Origin: Paludibacteraceae bacterium
GTDB lineage: Bacteria > Bacteroidota > Bacteroidia > Bacteroidales > Paludibacteraceae
Assembly (NCBI GenBank): GCA_017648235.1
Contig: JAGCIZ010000260.1
Coordinates: 1 to 5,885, forward strand
DNA length: 5,885 nt
Direction: 5' to 3'
The notes beneath the pieces were generated by a model. It saw only the letters and a list, made by a program, of their open reading frames with translations. It searched no databases and was not told the origin of the DNA. The position numbers and the translations under genes are program-made. Positions 4,188 through 5,885 of this stretch are shown in pieces (the first letter of the stretch is position 1; the number at the start of each line of letters is the position of its first letter).

Positions 4188-5885
4188 CTAGTTACTGAAC
4201 ACCACTCCACCGTCACCAGCCGAAATACGAATAGGCTTTTCTCGATTAATGTTTCCAGCAAGAATTTCTCGAGAAAGGCGATTTACTACTTCACGCTGTA
4301 TCACTCGCTTCACTGGACGAGCACCAAATAGAGGGTCAAATCCTGCAGAAGCAATCCAACTCCGCGCTGCATCATCGTACTCCAACTGTATACCGCTCTC
4401 AGCAAGCAAACGTGCCAATGCCGCCAGTTGTATATCAACAATCTTCTCAATTTCTTCACGGCCAAGAGGTTCAAACATTATAATCTCATCTATACGGTTC
4501 AAGAACTCAGGTTTGAGTTGTTTTTTCAGCAATTCTACAACCTCATTGCGTGTACGAATCAAAAGTTCCTCACTTTGCTGTTTTTCGGCAGTTGGTTCCG
4601 AAAATCTTTCCTGAATCAGTTGAGAACCCATGTTTGAGGTCATAATGATAATCGTATTCCGGAAATCGACTGTTCTACCCTTATTATCTGTCAATCTGCC
4701 ATCGTCGAGCACTTGCAGCAAAATATTAAACACATCGGGATGCGCCTTTTCAATTTCATCGAGCAAGACCACCGAATAAGGCTTCCGACGTACTGCTTCG
4801 GTAAGTTGACCTCCTTCATCATATCCCACATACCCCGGAGGAGCTCCCACCAAACGCGAAACGCTGTGTTTTTCTTGATATTCGGACATATCAATGCGCG
4901 TCAGCATATTATCATCGTTAAAAAGAAATTCTGCCAAGGCTTTAGCAAGTTCGGTTTTCCCCACACCGGTAGTTCCCAAGAAAATGAAAGAACCTATTGG
5001 CCTACGGGGGTCGTTTAAGCCTGCTCGTGAGCGACGCACCGCATCAGCAATAGCCTCAATGGCACTATGTTGCCCCACCACCCGACAATGCATTTCTTCT
5101 TCCATATTCAGCAATTTCTCACGTTCGGAAGCAAGCATTCGTTGCACAGGAATGCCCGTCCAACGAGATACTACTTCTGCCACATCTTGAGCATTTACCT
5201 CTTCTTTTATCATAGAGCCATTTGCCGAAAGCTCAGAAAACTCATCTTGAAGTTTAGAAATCTGATTTTGTACCTCTACAAGTTTTCCGTAACGAATTTC
5301 TGCCACACGTCCATAATCACCTTGTCGTTCTGCCTGCTGCGCTTCTATCTTTAATTGTTCAATAAGAGTTTTATTTTTCTGTATTTTTTGCAACAAATCA
5401 CGCTCTCCTTCCCACTTTGCACGAAGCGAAGATTCTCGTGCTTTTTGGTCTTCTATCTCTTTAGAAAGCATATCGATGCGTTTTGTGTCGTTTTCACGAC
5501 GGATAGCCTCGCGCTCTATTTCTAACTGACGAATGCGTCGGTCGAGATTGTCTATTTCCTCGGGAACAGAATTCATCTCAAGACGGAGACGAGATGCTGC
5601 CTCATCTACAAGATCGATTGCCTTATCAGGCAAAAAACGAGAAGTGATGTAACGAAGCTACAACTCCACAGCAGCAACAATGGCTTCGTCTTTAATACGC
5701 ACCTGATGATGCGCTTCGTATCGATCCTTCAGTCCCCGAAGAATAGACACGGAATCTTCTGTCGTAGGCTCTTCCACCAGCACCTTTTGGAAACGACGCT
5801 CAAGGGCTTTGTCTTTCTCAAAATATTTTTGAAACTCATCGAGCGTAGTAGCTCCTATCGTACGCAACTCACCACGAGCAAGCGC
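4188..5885 (-). pseudogene. clpB: ClpB disaggregase, 5'-partial, interrupted by one in-frame TAG
   Basis: ClpB is a cytoplasmic hexameric AAA+ chaperone that threads aggregated proteins through its pore with DnaK. The frame runs from the right edge to tandem TAG TAG stops (4190-4185): 564 sense codons of a family of about 860, so roughly 300 N-terminal residues lie outside. It opens in the first ATPase module (ALARGELRTIGATTLDEF) and has the arginine-finger stretch ALERRF (5807-5790). VEL is then followed by TAG (5660-5658) and the frame resumes with LRYITSRFLPDKAIDLVDEA. Next come the long charged M-domain coiled coil (about 5590-5200), the linker SRWTGIPVQRM, and the second module: Walker A GTTGVGKT (4976-4953), Walker B VVLLDE (4772-4755), GAPPGYVGY pore loop, TSNMGS, and GARPVKR sensor 2. 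All look functional. TTG codons at 5867 and 5633 give apparent starts but lie inside conserved domain, so they are not real starts. Either the gene is newly broken or the TAG is a sequence error. Confidence 0.93.
5658..5660 (-). other. In-frame TAG inside clpB
   Basis: The codon sits between VEL and LRYITSRF, at the place of the conserved Ser in the family motif L-S-x-R-Y-I. The reading frame is the same on both sides. The next codon (CTT, Leu) is also unusual, since the family normally has His, Ser or Asp there, so two neighbouring codons are off. Confidence 0.9.

Noticed and set aside
3698..4198. Plus-strand open frame of 166 codons
   Set aside because: It is antisense to the small T9SS-tail gene and the terminator, is rich in His/Cys/Thr with no recognisable motif, and has no signal peptide or domain. 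The minus-strand gene explains the stretch fully.
5658..5660. Reassignment of TAG to an amino acid
   Set aside because: The same gene ends in tandem TAG TAG at the normal ClpB C-terminus, the other complete genes end in TAA, and none of them contains an internal TAG. A single odd codon does not support a changed code.
5631..5867. TTG starts at 5867 and 5633 as separate genes
   Set aside because: Both codons are inside conserved ClpB sequence in one continuous frame. They are conserved Leu residues and not initiation sites.
1..5885. DGR reverse transcriptase, template repeat, CRISPR array, insertion sequence or tRNA
   Set aside because: I looked on both strands and saw no reverse transcriptase motif, no second copy of the variable segment, no regularly spaced repeats, no transposase and no tRNA-like cloverleaf. 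Any DGR machinery would have to lie outside the window.

Overview
The window looks like a piece of a Bacteroidota (probably Bacteroidales) chromosome. Three things point there: C-terminal tails of the type IX secretion system (T9SS) kind, Fibrobacter-succinogenes-type (FISUMP) domains in the style common in gut and oral Bacteroidales, and promoters that fit the Bacteroides TTTG / TAnnTTTG consensus. Every gene I can support is on the minus strand, so the window reads right to left. I cannot name a genus.

Right part (5885-4188): the 3' two thirds of clpB, the AAA+ disaggregase, running in from beyond the right edge. Its sequence is highly conserved except for one in-frame TAG at 5658-5660, where the family has a conserved Ser at the end of the first ATPase module. 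Nothing else in the gene looks decayed. An intrinsic terminator follows, and a Bacteroides-type -7 element sits directly behind it.

Middle part (4099-2129): a tightly coupled two-gene unit. The first gene encodes a 160-164 aa secreted protein that is little more than a signal peptide, a short beta module and a T9SS-type sorting tail. The second starts 3 nt after its stop and encodes a 490 aa secreted protein with two FISUMP (C-type-lectin-like) domains and no sorting tail. The end of its first domain is GC-rich, has no AA dinucleotide in 120 nt, and is packed with Tyr/Ser/Gly/Asp/His on NNY codons. That is the pattern left by adenine-directed mutagenesis in diversity-generating retroelement (DGR) targets. 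No reverse transcriptase or template repeat is visible here, so this is a hypothesis.

Left part (1963-1): after a GC-rich hairpin, a long A/T-stem terminator and a near-perfect promoter (TTTG-N19-TATCTTTG), the same plan repeats. A 169 aa signal peptide-plus-tail protein is followed 23 nt later by a large multidomain surface protein. That protein has InlB-type B-repeats and a GEVED-like domain, is open for at least 476 codons, and runs off the left edge.

All four secreted proteins share the same short module just after the signal peptide (a strand with DG or a similar turn, then a stretch ending in I-x-F/I). The region is best read as two tandem 'small tail protein + large binding protein' units downstream of clpB, presumably delivering adhesin- or lectin-like proteins to the envelope. 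No tRNA, rRNA, CRISPR array, insertion sequence or plus-strand gene is supported. The gene-free stretches are only 165 nt (1964-2128), 88 nt (4100-4187) and 23 nt (1431-1453).
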